Source: Pseudoduganella danionis (GTDB lineage Bacteria; Pseudomonadota; Gammaproteobacteria; Burkholderiales; Burkholderiaceae_D). Taken from it: DNA of 64,000 nt. The stretch spans positions 1,612,001-1,676,000 of the forward strand of contig NZ_WNKW01000001.1 in assembly GCF_009720775.1 (NCBI RefSeq), in the 5' to 3' direction. A model generated the notes under the pieces. The model was not told the DNA's origin, searched no databases, and saw nothing but the letters and a program-made list of their open reading frames with translations. Shown piece after piece: positions 1 through 8,935 of this stretch. The translations under genes and the position numbers were made by a program. The first letter of the stretch is position 1. Each line of letters begins with the position of its first letter.

Positions 1-175
1 TCAGCGCGGTCAGGCTGGAACCCAGGCTGTCGTGTAGCTGGCGCGAGAGCGAGCGGCGCTCGTTGTCCCAGCAGTTATGCAGATGGCCCAGCAGGTCGCT
101 CAGCTCGGCGTTGCGCAAGGCCGCAGGGTGCTGGGCCGGTGGGGTGGGCGACGCTGGTGCAGGGTGGGCGGACAT
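1..175 (-). CDS. Histidine kinase, N-terminal fragment (partial at window edge)
   Basis: Only the first 58 codons are inside the window; the gene runs off the left edge. After a Pro/Ala-rich N-terminus the translation reads WDNERRSLARQLHDSLGSSL. This fits the HisKA_3 H-box (ERRRIARELHD type) of NarX/DesK-family sensor kinases, so the His of RQLHD should be the phosphorylation site. There is no transmembrane segment before the H-box in the visible part, suggesting a soluble kinase or an unusual domain order. It is divergent from the FPASDP gene at 354. The start ATG at 173-175 is the first in frame, but I see no strong ribosome binding site. The family is likely; the partner regulator is outside the window. 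Confidence 0.75.
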   Translation of the reverse strand, partial: MSAHPAPASPTPPAQHPAALRNAELSDLLGHLHNCWDNERRSLSRQLHDSLGSSLTAL

Positions 176-350
176 GGCGGACTCGCAGACAGGATCAGGT
201 TGCGCGATCATACCCGAGCGCGGAAAAATGTGGCGCACGATGGCGCTTTGTCGCGTGCGCGCATCACCCCGCTGGCAGCGTGGGCTGGCGCACAGAGTAA
301 AAACGGTGGCGCGGCCAGAATGGCATCTCGCGCCCGGCGCAGGAGGATAG

Positions 351-1765
<1,415 letters not shown>

Positions 1766-1955
1766 AGGGATCCCGGTCGATAAGTTCTGCTGGCGCTTAG
1801 GCCATTTCTAATGGATTCATGTTAGCGCACGATGATTTTGCGCGTCGCACACATGCAATATATTTCCATGTGGAAATTAATTGTACATGTTTCTTTCTGG
1901 ATTTGGTAGTTTATCCAAAGAAATTAATCTGATTTGTCTAAGCTTGCTTTTTTGT

Positions 1956-3068
1956 TCACTCGGGTGCTGGCGCTTGCGCTGGCAGGCGCAGCGTGAAGCG
2001 GGCGCCCTGGCCCAGTCCGGCGCTTTCCGCGCTGAGCATGCCGTGATGCAGTTCGGCCAGCTGGCGTGCAATGGCCAGACCCAGTCCTAGTCCGCCGTAG
2101 TTGCGCGACAGGCCGGGATTGGCCTGATGGAAGGGCTCGAAGATGTGCGGCAGGTCGCCGGGGACTATGCCTATGCCATGGTCGTCGATGCAGATGCAGA
2201 TCGTGCTGCCTTCGCGCCATGCGTGCACGCGCACGCGCGAGCCGGGTGTGCTGAATTTGATGGCATTGTGCAGCAGCTTGCCCAGCAATTGCTGCAGCCG
2301 CTCGCTATCACCGAGCACCATTAGCTGGGCCTCGCAGGCGGCCAGTTCCAGCTCTATGGCGGCGGCGCTGGCCAGCGTCTGCTGCTGTGCCACGGCAGCC
2401 GCAAGTAGCGGTTGCACGGCCGTGCTGCGCAACTGCAACTGCAGCCGGCCGCCGGACAGGCTGCTCATGTCGAGCAAATCTTCGATGAGTTGCACCTGCA
2501 GCCGGGCGTTGCGTTCTATAGTTTGCAAGCCGCGCTGCAGATCAGCCGCATCACGTCCGCCGCGCCGCAGCACCTGGGCCCAGCCCAGAATGGCCGTGAG
2601 CGGCGTGCGCAACTCGTGCGACAAGGTAGAGAGCAACTGGTCCTTGATACGCGCATAGCCAGCCGCTTCGACGCGTACACGGCGTAGCTGGTCCACGTCG
2701 GTGCAAGTGCCCAGCCAGCGCAAGACGCGGCCGTTGCCGAGCACGACGGGCTGAGCACGGGCCAGAAACCAGCGGAACTCGCCGCTGGCACTGCGGATGG
2801 GGACTTCCATTTCATAGGGCTGGCTGTTCAGGCGGGCCTGATCCCAGCGCGCCGTCAGCGCAGCCAGCGCTTCCGGTGCGCACACCTGTTGCCAGCTATC
2901 GGCATGGCTAAGCGCCGGACTGGTGCCCGTGTAGCGGTACCAGGGCTGGTTGTGCCAGATAGTGGTGCCATCGTGCTCGGTTATCCATGCAGGCTGCGGC
3001 ATGGAGTCTAGCAAAGCACGCAGCGCTTGCTGGTCGGGCTCGTCGGCAGTGCAGGTGGCGGATGTCAT
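1956..3068 (-). CDS. PAS-domain sensor histidine kinase
   Basis: 370 residues, no transmembrane segment, so a cytoplasmic sensor. A PAS domain (about 12-125, with a PAC-like end GRVLRWLGTCTDVDQ) is followed by HisKA with H151 in STLSHELRTPLTAI. HATPase_c follows (N box NAIKFS, G1 DDHGIGI, G2 GGLGLGLAIA). There is no receiver domain, so it needs a separate response regulator; the REC-GGDEF protein encoded next downstream is the obvious candidate. The signal sensed by PAS cannot be read from the sequence. The start at 3068 is the first ATG that includes the whole PAS domain; the ribosome binding site is weak. Confidence 0.9.
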   Translation of the reverse strand: MTSATCTADEPDQQALRALLDSMPQPAWITEHDGTTIWHNQPWYRYTGTSPALSHADSWQQVCAPEALAALTARWDQARLNSQPYEMEVPIRSASGEFRWFLARAQPVVLGNGRVLRWLGTCTDVDQLRRVRVEAAGYARIKDQLLSTLSHELRTPLTAILGWAQVLRRGGRDAADLQRGLQTIERNARLQVQLIEDLLDMSSLSGGRLQLQLRSTAVQPLLAAAVAQQQTLASAAAIELELAACEAQLMVLGDSERLQQLLGKLLHNAIKFSTPGSRVRVHAWREGSTICICIDDHGIGIVPGDLPHIFEPFHQANPGLSRNYGGLGLGLAIARQLAELHHGMLSAESAGLGQGARFTLRLPAQAPAPE

Positions 3069-3176
3069 CGGAAGTGCTACGGGCGTGGCGAGGCACGCGT
3101 GATGTTCGTCAGTGCTGCCATTCTAGTCCGGGCGGACGCCGCAGCCGCGCACGATACGGCAGTGGAATATTGAGGC

Positions 3177-3204
3177 AAAAAAAAGCCCGCTACGGGAGCG
3201 GGCT
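3177..3204 (-). terminator. Rho-independent terminator on minus strand
   Basis: Perfect 8-bp stem AGCCCGCT/AGCGGGCT with a 5-base loop, followed on the minus strand by eight T residues. No protein gene on the minus strand ends here: the kinase at 1956-3068 starts further downstream. It therefore appears to end a short non-coding transcript. Confidence 0.75.
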
Positions 3205-3300
3205 AAATCTATTTCCTTGGAGGAGAATAGAGGAGACAGGTGAATGATGCTGCATTGCGCAAACATTGGCCAATTCTATGTTGTGATAAGAGAAATCACT
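3177..3300 (-). ncRNA. Putative small RNA with anti-Shine-Dalgarno motifs
   Basis: Read on the minus strand, this gene-free stretch has the build of a bacterial small RNA. It begins near a small hairpin (GTGAT...ATCAC, 3283-3299), then carries two CU-rich boxes, CTCCTCC and CTCCTCT, within 3217-3238. It ends in a GC-rich stem with a U8 tail (3177-3204). The CU boxes are complementary to ribosome binding sites, as in known anti-SD regulatory RNAs. The 5' end is uncertain; the best -10 guess (TAGAAT) is weak. Alternative: on the plus strand the same bases are GGAGGAGA and GAGGAGA, positioned as a Shine-Dalgarno for a 25-codon ORF at 3244-3321. Neither reading is proven. Confidence 0.5.
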
Positions 3301-3373
3301 AGCATGAATGTAGCCTTTTAGTACACTATGGCGCAGCGGCTAGGCGCGGCTAAACTGGCGAGGAGGATGGGAT

Positions 3374-3601
3374 ATGGTGACCGTAGTGCGGCACAGAAAA
3401 GTGAATATCGTGGTGCTCGAAGATGAGGAGCAACTGGCCGAGCATTGCAAGGCTGGCGACATCGCCATCTTCAACGATCAGGAAGGCTGGTGGATAAAAT
3501 TTGTCGGCGAAGGTGGGCAGGTCGATTGCTATGGCGAGCCTTTTGCGTCCTATAACGAAGCGCTGTGGTCGTCCAAGGCTGCGGCGGAATTTGGCGTCTG
3601 A
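3374..3601 (+). CDS. Small conserved hypothetical protein
   Basis: 75 residues, acidic, soluble, rich in aromatic residues (FNDQEGWWIKFVGEGGQVDC). The compact beta-rich pattern and the ending KAAAEFGV suggest a single small globular domain, but I do not recognise a family. The start is well supported by AGGAGG at 3361-3366, seven bases upstream of the ATG. It stands alone between the putative small RNA and the tRNA cluster. A strong sigma-70-like promoter lies just after its stop codon. Confidence 0.65.
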   Translation: MVTVVRHRKVNIVVLEDEEQLAEHCKAGDIAIFNDQEGWWIKFVGEGGQVDCYGEPFASYNEALWSSKAAAEFGV

Positions 3602-3625
3602 TTCTGCTGACCCGCTACGTGGCAC

Positions 3626-3654
3626 TGGACAAGAGCCGGGGCGCTCCCTATAAT
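3626..3654 (+). promoter_or_regulatory. Strong sigma-70-like promoter upstream of the tRNA-Arg cluster
   Basis: TGGACA (3626-3631), 17-bp spacer, TATAAT (3649-3654): one mismatch from consensus. The predicted start is near 3661, about 155 bp before the first tRNA-Arg, which has a closer promoter of its own. It may drive the cluster as a distal promoter, or a short transcript I cannot otherwise recognise in 3661-3776. Confidence 0.55.
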
Positions 3655-3776
3655 GCTGCTTCTTTCGCACGGCATGCCATGCAAAGTAAGTAGTAAATAA
3701 GGCAGTGAGTGGGTTTGCAAATGGTTCATTCGGTGTTTCGTGCATCGAACGAATAAAATGATAGAAATATCAAACT

Positions 3777-3804
3777 TTGCAAAACGAAATTAATGCTTTA
3801 TAAT
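3777..3804 (+). promoter_or_regulatory. Promoter of first tRNA-Arg gene
   Basis: TTGCAA (3777-3782), 16-bp spacer and a perfect TATAAT (3799-3804), ten bases before the mature tRNA 5' end. Confidence 0.6.
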
Positions 3805-3814
3805 GCACTACAAC

Positions 3815-3891
3815 GCGGCTGTAGCTCAGCTGGATAGAGTACTTGGCTACGAACCAAGGGGTCGTGGGTTCGATTCCTGCCAGCCGCACCA
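3815..3891 (+). tRNA. tRNA-Arg (anticodon ACG), copy 1
   Basis: 77-nt cloverleaf. The acceptor stem is GCGGCTG/CAGCCGC. The D arm has GCTC/GAGT, and the anticodon stem CTTGG/CCAAG encloses CTACGAA, giving anticodon ACG, normally edited to ICG. The T loop is TTCGATT and CCA is encoded at 3889-3891. The T stem (GTGGG/CCTGC) holds two wobble pairs. This isoacceptor reads CGU, CGC and CGA. Identical in sequence to the copies at 4026 and 4249. Confidence 0.97.
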
Positions 3892-3903
3892 ATTCGTATG
3901 TAG

Positions 3904-3939
3904 AAGGGCCTGTGACGCAAGTTACGGGCCCTTTTGCTT
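3904..3939 (+). terminator. Terminator after tRNA-Arg copy 1
   Basis: AAGGGCC ... GGCCCTT stem, extended by GTGAC/GTTAC wobble pairing, with a short GCAA loop and a TTTT tail. Confidence 0.75.
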
Positions 3940-3986
3940 TAAGTGTAAGCCTCCGATTCGGATAATAAAATTTCTTGACGGAATGC

Positions 3987-4015
3987 TTCGCTAAACGAGA
4001 AAACGCTGTTATAAT
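3987..4015 (+). promoter_or_regulatory. Promoter of second tRNA-Arg gene
   Basis: TTCGCT (3987-3992), 17-bp spacer, perfect TATAAT (4010-4015). The -35 is poor but is in the same place and similar in sequence in the third copy. Confidence 0.5.
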
Positions 4016-4025
4016 CTTGTTTTTC

Positions 4026-4102
4026 GCGGCTGTAGCTCAGCTGGATAGAGTACTTGGCTACGAACCAAGGGGTCGTGGGTTCGATTCCTGCCAGCCGCAC
4101 CA
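4026..4102 (+). tRNA. tRNA-Arg (anticodon ACG), copy 2
   Basis: 77-nt tRNA with the same sequence as the copy at 3815, including the encoded CCA end at 4100-4102. It is separated from copy 1 by 134 bp containing a terminator and a new promoter, so it is an independent transcription unit. Confidence 0.97.
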
Positions 4103-4114
4103 AAATTCGTAAGT

Positions 4115-4148
4115 AAAAGGGCCTGAAGAGTGATCTTCGGGCCCTTTT
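4115..4148 (+). terminator. Terminator after tRNA-Arg copy 2
   Basis: Long stem AAAAGGGCC-GAAGA / TCTTC-GGCCCTTTT with a GTGA loop and T-rich 3' arm. Confidence 0.8.
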
Positions 4149-4210
4149 ACTATAAGTGTAAGACCTGTGTTTTGATAGAGAAGAGACTTCGAAATTACTT
4201 CACAGAATAC

Positions 4211-4239
4211 TTCGTAAAGATAGGAAAAGCTGTTATAAT
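4211..4239 (+). promoter_or_regulatory. Promoter of third tRNA-Arg gene
   Basis: TTCGTA (4211-4216), 17-bp spacer, perfect TATAAT (4234-4239), ten bases before the tRNA. The flanking sequence is recognisably homologous to that upstream of copy 2, so whole promoter-tRNA-terminator units were duplicated. Confidence 0.5.
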
Positions 4240-4248
4240 CCTGCTTTC

Positions 4249-4325
4249 GCGGCTGTAGCTCAGCTGGATAGAGTACTTGGCTACGAACCAAGGGGTCGTG
4301 GGTTCGATTCCTGCCAGCCGCACCA
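4249..4325 (+). tRNA. tRNA-Arg (anticodon ACG), copy 3
   Basis: Third identical 77-nt tRNA-Arg(ACG) with encoded CCA (4323-4325). It is followed by its own terminator and then by the lldD-like gene. Confidence 0.97.
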
Positions 4326-4338
4326 AAATTCGTACGGG

Positions 4339-4376
4339 AAGGGCCTGAAGAGCAATCTTCGGGCCCTTTTTGTTTT
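4339..4376 (+). terminator. Terminator after tRNA-Arg copy 3
   Basis: AAGGGCCTGAAGA / TCTTCGGGCCCTT stem-loop with a GCAA tetraloop and a TTTTTGTTTT tail; nearly the same as the terminator of copy 2. Confidence 0.82.
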
Positions 4377-4478
4377 CGCGCCTGGTGCAGCAGGCGATAC
4401 GCGGGCGTTCATTTTTCTTATTGGCATTTGTAGCGAAATCCCTGATGATCGTGTGATCACCGTTGCGGAGGACTTTCC

Positions 4479-5624
4479 ATGGCCGTCATCACCAATATCG
4501 AGGATTTGCGTCAACTGGCGCAGCGGCGCGTACCGCGCATGTTTTACGATTATGCCGATGCCGGTTCGTGGACTGAATCCACCTACCGCGCCAACGAGAC
4601 GGATTTTCAGAGCATCAAATTCCGCCAGCGCGTGGCCGTGAATCTGGAAAACCGCAGCCTGCGTTCCAGCATGGTAGGGCAGAGCGTGGCCATGCCGGTA
4701 GCACTGGCGCCGACTGGCCTGACGGGCATGCAGCATGCGGACGGCGAGATACTGGCGGCGCAGGCGGCCGAGAAGTTCGGCGTGCCATTCACGCTGTCCA
4801 CCATGAGCATCTGCTCGATCGAAGATGTGGCGGCCCATACCAGCCAGCCGTTCTGGTTCCAGCTCTACGTGATGAAGGACCGGGATTTCATCAACCGCCT
4901 GATCGACCGCGCCAAAGCGGCGCGCTGTTCGGCACTGGTGCTGACGCTGGACTTGCAGGTACTGGGGCAGCGCCACAAGGACTTGCGCAACGGTCTGTCG
5001 GCGCCGCCGCGCCTGACGCTGGCGAACATGCTGAATCTGGCCACCAAGCCGCGCTGGGTGCTGGGCATGCTGCAGACGCCACGCCGCAGCTTCGGCAATA
5101 TCGTCGGCCATGCGACGTCGGTGTCGGATATGTCGTCGTTGTCGTCGTGGACCAGCCAGCAGTTCGATCTGAGCCTGTCGTGGCAGGATGTGGCGTGGAT
5201 TAAGCAGCGCTGGGGCGGCAAGCTGATTATCAAGGGCATCATGGATGCCGAAGATGCGCGCCTGGCGGTAGCTTCAGGCGCGGATGCCATCATCGTTTCC
5301 AACCATGGCGGCCGCCAGCTCGACGGCGCGCCATCCTCGATCGCGGCGCTACCCGCCATTGTCGATGCAGTAGGCAGCGAGATCGAAGTGCATATGGATG
5401 GCGGCATCCGTTCGGGGCAGGACGTGCTGCGCGCGCTGGCGCTGGGCGCCAAGGGCGTGTATATCGGCCGGCCCTTCCTGTATGGCCTGGGCGCCATGGG
5501 CCGCGAGGGCGTGAGCAAGTGTCTGGAGATTATCCGCAACGAGCTCGATCTGAGCATGGCCTTCTGCGGCCTGCGCGATGTCGCGCAGGTGGATAAAAAT
5601 ATCCTGCTGCCCGGTTCCTATTAA
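4479..5624 (+). CDS. lldD: FMN-dependent alpha-hydroxy acid dehydrogenase (L-lactate dehydrogenase type)
   Basis: 381-residue TIM-barrel flavoprotein of the LldD/glycolate oxidase family. Supporting motifs are FYDYADAGSWTESTYRAN near the N-terminus, PVALAPTGLTGM in the FMN site, LIIKGIMDAEDA with the FMN-contacting Lys, and SNHGGRQLDGAPS with the catalytic His and substrate-binding Arg. MDGGIRSGQDVLRALALGA and YIGRPFLYGL complete the phosphate-binding part. It should oxidise L-lactate to pyruvate and pass electrons to the respiratory chain. The length fits LldD (about 380). The start has GGAGG about 11 bases upstream. Neighbours give no lactate permease or regulator, so a related 2-hydroxyacid substrate such as mandelate or glycolate cannot be excluded. 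Confidence 0.88.
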   Translation: MAVITNIEDLRQLAQRRVPRMFYDYADAGSWTESTYRANETDFQSIKFRQRVAVNLENRSLRSSMVGQSVAMPVALAPTGLTGMQHADGEILAAQAAEKFGVPFTLSTMSICSIEDVAAHTSQPFWFQLYVMKDRDFINRLIDRAKAARCSALVLTLDLQVLGQRHKDLRNGLSAPPRLTLANMLNLATKPRWVLGMLQTPRRSFGNIVGHATSVSDMSSLSSWTSQQFDLSLSWQDVAWIKQRWGGKLIIKGIMDAEDARLAVASGADAIIVSNHGGRQLDGAPSSIAALPAIVDAVGSEIEVHMDGGIRSGQDVLRALALGAKGVYIGRPFLYGLGAMGREGVSKCLEIIRNELDLSMAFCGLRDVAQVDKNILLPGSY

Positions 5625-5638
5625 ACGCCGGGGTTAGC

Positions 5639-6610
5639 TCAGGCCACCACGTTGCGCGGTGTGCCTGCCACCCACGCTTCGACGTTGTCGATTAGCTGGT
5701 CCACCAGCACCTGCATGGCCTGCGTGCTGGCCCATGCCGAGTGGGGCGTGAGGATGAAATTGGGCAGGCGCAGATTGAGCAGCACGTTGTCGGCCGGTGG
5801 CGGCTCCTGTACCAGCACATCGAAACCGGCACCGGCAATCACACCCGTACGCAGCGCATCGGCCAGCGCCGTTTCATCGACCAGTCCACCGCGCGCCGTG
5901 TTAATCAGCAGCGCGTTGCGCTTCATGCGTATCAACTGGCTGGCGCCTATCAGTTCACGGGTCTGCGGCGTGAGCGGCAGGTGCAGGCTGATAATGTCGG
6001 AGCTCTCCAGCACCTCGTCGAAGCTGGTTTCGCGTACGCCGTCGGCCGCTGCATCGGCCAGTGGCGAGCGGGTATGGACGATGACTTCCATGCCGAAGGC
6101 ACGCGCGATCTGTGCCACGGATTTACCCAGCGCGCCATAGCCGAGCAAGCCCAGTCGGCTACCGGCCAGATCGCTGATGGGATGGCCGAACAGGCAGAAG
6201 CGCTCGGACTTCTGCCACAGGCCCGCTTCGATGTCGGCACGGTAGGCTACGATCTGGCGGCGCAGCGCGAGGATCAGCGCAAACGTGTGTTCGGGCAGCG
6301 TGTGCACGGCGTAGTTACGGATATTCGAGACCACGATGCCGCGTTCGCGGCAGGCTGCCAGATCGATGATGTCGGTGCCGGTCGCGGCGACGGCGATCAT
6401 TTTCAGATCGGGCAACTGGTTCAGATCCGCGGCGCGCAGCGGCACCTTGTTGGTGATGGCGATGCTGGCGCCGGCCTCGCGCAGACGCGCCACGGCCTCG
6501 CCGGCACGGGTGGCCGGATACTCGGCCCAGCGGTGCTCGAAAGCCGGGCGGCGGATCGTCGCGATGACGCTATCGCGGTCGAGAAAGACGATGCTGTGTG
6601 GTGCGCTCAT
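5639..6610 (-). CDS. D-2-hydroxyacid dehydrogenase, NAD(P)-dependent
   Basis: 323 residues. The Rossmann motif LGYGALGKSVAQIARAFG lies mid-protein. The catalytic set of the D-isomer dehydrogenases is present: Arg in NTARGGLVDETAL, a Glu downstream, and His in LTPHSAW. Closest in feel to glycerate/hydroxypyruvate reductases. A longer open frame runs upstream to 7168, but it passes through the LysR gene in another frame; the family begins at MSAPHSIVFLDRD, so I place the start at 6608-6610. It lies 20 bp downstream of the LysR gene on the same strand, so the two are probably co-transcribed. It converges with lldD, 14 bp away. Confidence 0.88.
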   Translation of the reverse strand: MSAPHSIVFLDRDSVIATIRRPAFEHRWAEYPATRAGEAVARLREAGASIAITNKVPLRAADLNQLPDLKMIAVAATGTDIIDLAACRERGIVVSNIRNYAVHTLPEHTFALILALRRQIVAYRADIEAGLWQKSERFCLFGHPISDLAGSRLGLLGYGALGKSVAQIARAFGMEVIVHTRSPLADAAADGVRETSFDEVLESSDIISLHLPLTPQTRELIGASQLIRMKRNALLINTARGGLVDETALADALRTGVIAGAGFDVLVQEPPPADNVLLNLRLPNFILTPHSAWASTQAMQVLVDQLIDNVEAWVAGTPRNVVA

Positions 6611-6630
6611 AGGGTGACTTATTGGGTAAT

Positions 6631-7587
6631 TTACAGGGCTAGTTCGGCAGTCAGCGGACGTGCGGCCGGTGCAATTTTTGGCAGGCGCATACCCGGATGG
6701 TTGGAAAACAGTTCGGCCACCCATTCGACGAATACCCGCACTTTGGCGGACAGGTGGCGGTTCTGAGGATACACCACATGGATGGGCAGCGGGTCGGACT
6801 GCCAGTCGGCCAGTATCTGTTCCAGACTGCCCGCCTTGAGCATGGGTTCCAGCATAAACTGCGGCATCTGCACGATGCCCAGACCGGCGATGCCGGCTGC
6901 CGTGTAGGCATTGCTGTCGTTGAGCGCGATCAGGCCTGGCAGCGGCAGTTGCACGCGTTCGTTGCCGCGTGCGAAATCCCAGTCGAAGATTTTGCCCGTG
7001 CGCGAAGAAAAGTAGTTCACGCAGCGGTGGCGCTTGAGTTCTTCCGGATGGCCTGGGCGGCCAAAGCTGTCGAGATAGGACGGCGCAGCACAGGTGATGA
7101 ATTCGAGGATGCCGACGCGGCGCGCAATCAGGCTGGAATCGGCCAGCGCACCGCCGCGCACGGCGCAATCTACGCCTTCTTCGATCAGGTCCACGGTGCG
7201 GTCGCTGCAGCCCAGCTCGAGCTGGATGTCGGGATAGCGCTGGAAGAATTCGGGCAGGGCGGGGATCAGTACCAGGCTGGCCAACCCTGTGGGCGCATCC
7301 ACGCGCAGCCGGCCGCTGGGACTCAGGCGCGTGCGTGACAGCGATTCTTCCGCCTCGCGCACGTCGGACAGGATGCGCAGGCAGCGCTCGTAATAGGCCG
7401 CACCGTCCGCCGTCACACTGACTTGTCTGGTGGTCCGATGCAATAATTTGACGGACAAAGCCGTCTCCAGAGACTGGATCAGGGTGGAAACCGTGGCCTT
7501 GGGCAGTTGCAGGTGTTCGGCCGCGCGCGTGAAGCCGCCCGCATCGACTACCTGTACAAACACTTCCATGGCTTGCAATTTATTCAT
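6631..7587 (-). CDS. LysR-family transcriptional regulator
   Basis: 318 residues. The N-terminal winged helix-turn-helix (residues 1-60, FTRAAEHLQLPKATVSTLIQ) is followed by a LysR substrate-binding domain (about 88-300) with LRVDAPTGLASLVLIPALP and GLGIVQMP. It belongs to the CrgA/DmlR-like branch common in Burkholderiales. It precedes the 2-hydroxyacid dehydrogenase in a two-gene unit and is divergent from the small membrane peptide and hydrolase at 7713. The 125-bp divergent region is where an operator would be expected; I cannot define it. The effector is unknown. Confidence 0.93.
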   Translation of the reverse strand: MNKLQAMEVFVQVVDAGGFTRAAEHLQLPKATVSTLIQSLETALSVKLLHRTTRQVSVTADGAAYYERCLRILSDVREAEESLSRTRLSPSGRLRVDAPTGLASLVLIPALPEFFQRYPDIQLELGCSDRTVDLIEEGVDCAVRGGALADSSLIARRVGILEFITCAAPSYLDSFGRPGHPEELKRHRCVNYFSSRTGKIFDWDFARGNERVQLPLPGLIALNDSNAYTAAGIAGLGIVQMPQFMLEPMLKAGSLEQILADWQSDPLPIHVVYPQNRHLSAKVRVFVEWVAELFSNHPGMRLPKIAPAARPLTAELAL

Positions 7588-7712
7588 CGATCCACCTCAT
7601 TGTTCGGGATTCTGAACAATCAATTCAACTTATCCGTATTTATTGGATTGTAAATCATGTTTAACATGTGCGTACTGTCCAAGGAAAACCAGCTTCAGGA
7701 AAGGAGATGCAC

Positions 7713-7919
7713 ATGAAATATCGGGATGGAATTATTAGCACGTTCGCACTGGCGCTGACGTCGCTGGCACTGGCCGGCGTAGTCTATACCGATGCCTATT
7801 CGCAGGCGGCCAAGGCCGAAGCGACGGGTGTGCGTGCTCTGACTGAAGTGGCGGCCGGTACTACGCTGGCTTCTGTCGAACCGGCGCTGCTGGCCGTTGC
7901 TCCCGTACAGGTGCAGTGA
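7713..7919 (+). CDS. Small single-span membrane or exported peptide
   Basis: 68 residues: MKYRDG followed by a hydrophobic stretch (IISTFALALTSLALAGVVYT) that is either a signal peptide or a membrane anchor, then an Ala/Val-rich tail. The start at 7713 has AGGAG seven bases upstream; further ATGs upstream have no such site. Its TGA overlaps the ATG of the next gene (TGATG), so the two are translationally coupled. I do not recognise the family. Coupling suggests that it works with the hydrolase-like protein. Confidence 0.6.
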   Translation: MKYRDGIISTFALALTSLALAGVVYTDAYSQAAKAEATGVRALTEVAAGTTLASVEPALLAVAPVQVQ

Positions 7920-8791
7920 TGGGTACCGGCGTCAGCGTGGAAGATATGCCGGAGTTTTCTCCGCACCTGAAGATCCGCAATCTGCAGGTGGGTGGCGCCG
8001 AAGGCAATCTGGCGGCACGGCTGTACGCGGTGACGCCCGATGCCAGCAAGCGCGACACGCTGGTCGTGTTCTTCCACGGTGGCGGCTTTACCAGCGGCGG
8101 TCTGGATGACGGCGATCTGTTCCTGCGCCATCTGGCCGACGAGAACACCAGCACCGTGGTGCTGGCCAGTACTTACACGCTGGCTGCCGTGAAACCGTTT
8201 CCGGCCGCAGTGGAAGATGCCCACGCCGCGCTGCTGTGGGTGAAGAAGAATAAGGCCAAATTAGGCTGGAGTGGCAAACGTCTGGTGGTGGCCGGCATCG
8301 AAGCAGGCGCCAATCTGGCAGCGGTGTGCACGCTGATGTCGCGTGACCGGGGTGGCCCGGCACTGGCGGGCCAGATTCTGATCATGCCGATGCTGGACCC
8401 CGGCCTGTCCACCTGCTCGATGCGCGATATGCAGCACGGGCAGGAATTGCTGGAAGTGGCCGATGCCTGCGCTGCCGCCTACCGTGGCTATCTGCCGAAT
8501 GCGGCCGATCGCATCCATCCGTATGCATCGCCGCTGCAATCGAGCCGTCTGAAGAATCTGCCGCCGGCGCTGATCCTGTCCACCGAGGACGATCCGCTGC
8601 GTGACGAGGCAGAGCAGTACGGCGCCAAGTTAATGAGCTGCGGGGTGAAGACCACTGTCACCCGCATGCCGCCAGCACCCCTGCACGAGACAGGGGCGCG
8701 CAACGAATGTGCGTGCAAACGCTACGCACTGGGAGAAATCGCCAGCTTCATCGCTGGTCTGGAACGGGCTGACACACCAGCGACCGACTAG
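7919..8791 (+). CDS. Alpha/beta-hydrolase fold protein with replaced nucleophile
   Basis: 290 residues resembling the hormone-sensitive-lipase (HSL) group. The oxyanion motif FFHGGGFTSGG is at about 51-61, DDPLRDEAEQY carries the Asp region, and APLHETG is near the expected His. The nucleophile elbow, normally GDSAGG, reads GIEAGA (126-131), so the catalytic Ser is Glu128 (codon 8300-8302). Without Ser it should not act as an ordinary esterase and may be a pseudoenzyme or use another chemistry. There is no signal peptide. Coupled to the small peptide before it and followed 144 bp later by the efflux operon. The family fold is likely; the function is open. Confidence 0.72.
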   Translation: MGTGVSVEDMPEFSPHLKIRNLQVGGAEGNLAARLYAVTPDASKRDTLVVFFHGGGFTSGGLDDGDLFLRHLADENTSTVVLASTYTLAAVKPFPAAVEDAHAALLWVKKNKAKLGWSGKRLVVAGIEAGANLAAVCTLMSRDRGGPALAGQILIMPMLDPGLSTCSMRDMQHGQELLEVADACAAAYRGYLPNAADRIHPYASPLQSSRLKNLPPALILSTEDDPLRDEAEQYGAKLMSCGVKTTVTRMPPAPLHETGARNECACKRYALGEIASFIAGLERADTPATD

Positions 8792-8935
8792 TACTCCCTG
8801 TATCTCTTGCTGTTGTAACCGAAACGTCCCCACTGGCTTGCCGGCGGGGCGCTAGTACCGTGTTTTCTCGCGATTCTGCCGAGCCGGCCGGTGCCGCCAT
8901 TTCTATTAAATTTTTTCATGCAAAAAGGAATAACA

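Noticed and set aside
3815-4325. Evenly spaced direct repeats that could suggest a CRISPR array
   Set aside because: Only three 77-nt repeats that fold as tRNA-Arg, with spacers containing promoters and terminators; no cas genes.
4058-5111. Two minus-strand frames ending in WCGWQESNPRPLGS
   Set aside because: The shared ending is the antisense translation of tRNA-Arg(ACG), a common false protein call; one also runs antisense through the lldD-like gene.
5639-7168. 509-codon version of the 2-hydroxyacid dehydrogenase
   Set aside because: The first 186 codons overlap the LysR gene in another frame and have no domain. The dehydrogenase family starts at 6610.
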